From Biomphalaria glabrata (taxonomy: Eukaryota > Mollusca > Gastropoda > Planorbidae), in contig NC_074723.1 of the NCBI RefSeq assembly GCF_947242115.1, positions 27,925,043 through 27,989,042 on the forward strand: a DNA stretch of 64,000 nt, read 5' to 3'. Positions within the stretch are counted from its first letter, which is position 1. The number at the start of each line of letters is the position of its first letter. The position numbers and the translations under genes were made by a program. Shown piece after piece: positions 63,392 through 64,000 of the stretch. Under the pieces are notes generated by a model that saw nothing but the letters and a program-made list of their open reading frames with translations, made no database searches and was not told the DNA's origin.

Positions 63392-64000
63392 CCCAACCTA
63401 AATATGTGTATAAAAGACATCTCATCTATCCCAACCTAAATATGTCTATAAAAGACATCTCATCAATCCCAACCTAAATATGTCTATAAAAGACATCTCA
63501 TCAATCCCAACCTAAATATGTCTATAAAAGACATCTCATCTATCCCAACCTAAATATGTCTATAAAAGACATCTCATCAATCCCAACCTAAATATGTCTA
63601 TAAAAGACATCTCATCTATCCCAATCTAAATATGTGTATAAAAGACATCTCATCTATCCCAACCTAAATATGTCTATAAAAGACATCTCATCTATCCCAA
63701 CCTAAATATGTCTATAAAAGACATCTCATCTATCCCAACCTAAATATGTCTATAAAAGACATCTCATCTATCCCAACCTAAATATGTCTATAAAAGACAT
63801 CTCATCAATCCCAACCTAAATATGTCTATAAAAGACATCTCATCTATCCCAATCTAAATATGTCTATAAAAGACATCTCATCAATCCCAACCTAAATATG
63901 TCTATAAAAGACATCTCATCTATCCCAACCTAAATATGTCTATAAAAGACATCTCATCAATCCCAACCTAAATATGTCTATAAAAGACATCTCATCAATC
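63392..64000. repeat. 38-bp minisatellite, 16+ copies, runs off the window
   Basis: Unit CCCAACCTAAATATGTCTAT + AAAAGACATCTCATCAAT, with CATCTAT and GTGTAT variants in semi-regular alternation. Begins 54 bp after the exon 2 donor of gene C. Confidence 0.96.

Overview
This window looks like nuclear DNA of a heterobranch freshwater snail (planorbid or physid type). The reasons are indirect: short exons in long AT-rich introns, many TAGATCTA-type words, tRNA-headed SINEs, and dense hAT, Helitron-like and LINE copies. No species can be named from the sequence alone. There is no operon, CRISPR array or clear tRNA/rRNA gene.

The host genes are one family of small secreted cysteine-rich proteins, all on the + strand. 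Gene A (12671..16569) and gene B (32875..37798) are complete in three coding exons. Gene C (45959..63337) shows exons 1 and 2 and runs off the right edge. Each protein has a signal peptide that starts MKAV, then two six-cysteine modules (C-x17-C-N-x-C-x-C...C-T-x3-C). The modules resemble the N-terminal half of a von Willebrand type C (VWC) domain and the pacifastin protease-inhibitor domain. All introns are phase 0 and cut each module at the same place, so exons 2 and 3 are duplicated module exons. A decayed exon 2 lies on the - strand at 23945..24066. Splice junctions of genes B and C have been drawn into tandem repeats: 17 copies of the B exon 1 donor, three of the B exon 2 donor, and a duplicated C exon 2 acceptor.

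The rest is mostly mobile DNA. At 745..10338 lies a nest: a Helitron-like element, a 5.4-kb hAT inside it (TSD AATACCGC), a composite repeat with a SINE inside that, then a hAT-like element holding another hAT (TSD TTCTTAAC). At 17600..22085 are CRE-bearing tandem repeats, a repeat with inverted ends and a LINE. At 39345..41272 is a 47-bp minisatellite of about 41 copies.

Intron 1 of gene C has grown to about 17 kb. It holds two inverted copies of a hAT-like family (TIR CATGGGCGTAGCC), a young-looking LTR element with 2-kb LTRs and a gag-protease frame (49970..56703), and an RTE-like LINE. The three copies of the hAT-like family preserve three insertion states: empty, with an old LINE tail, and with that tail plus a younger LINE.

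Gene models come from reading splice sites and from agreement among paralogs. No transcript data or database search was available.
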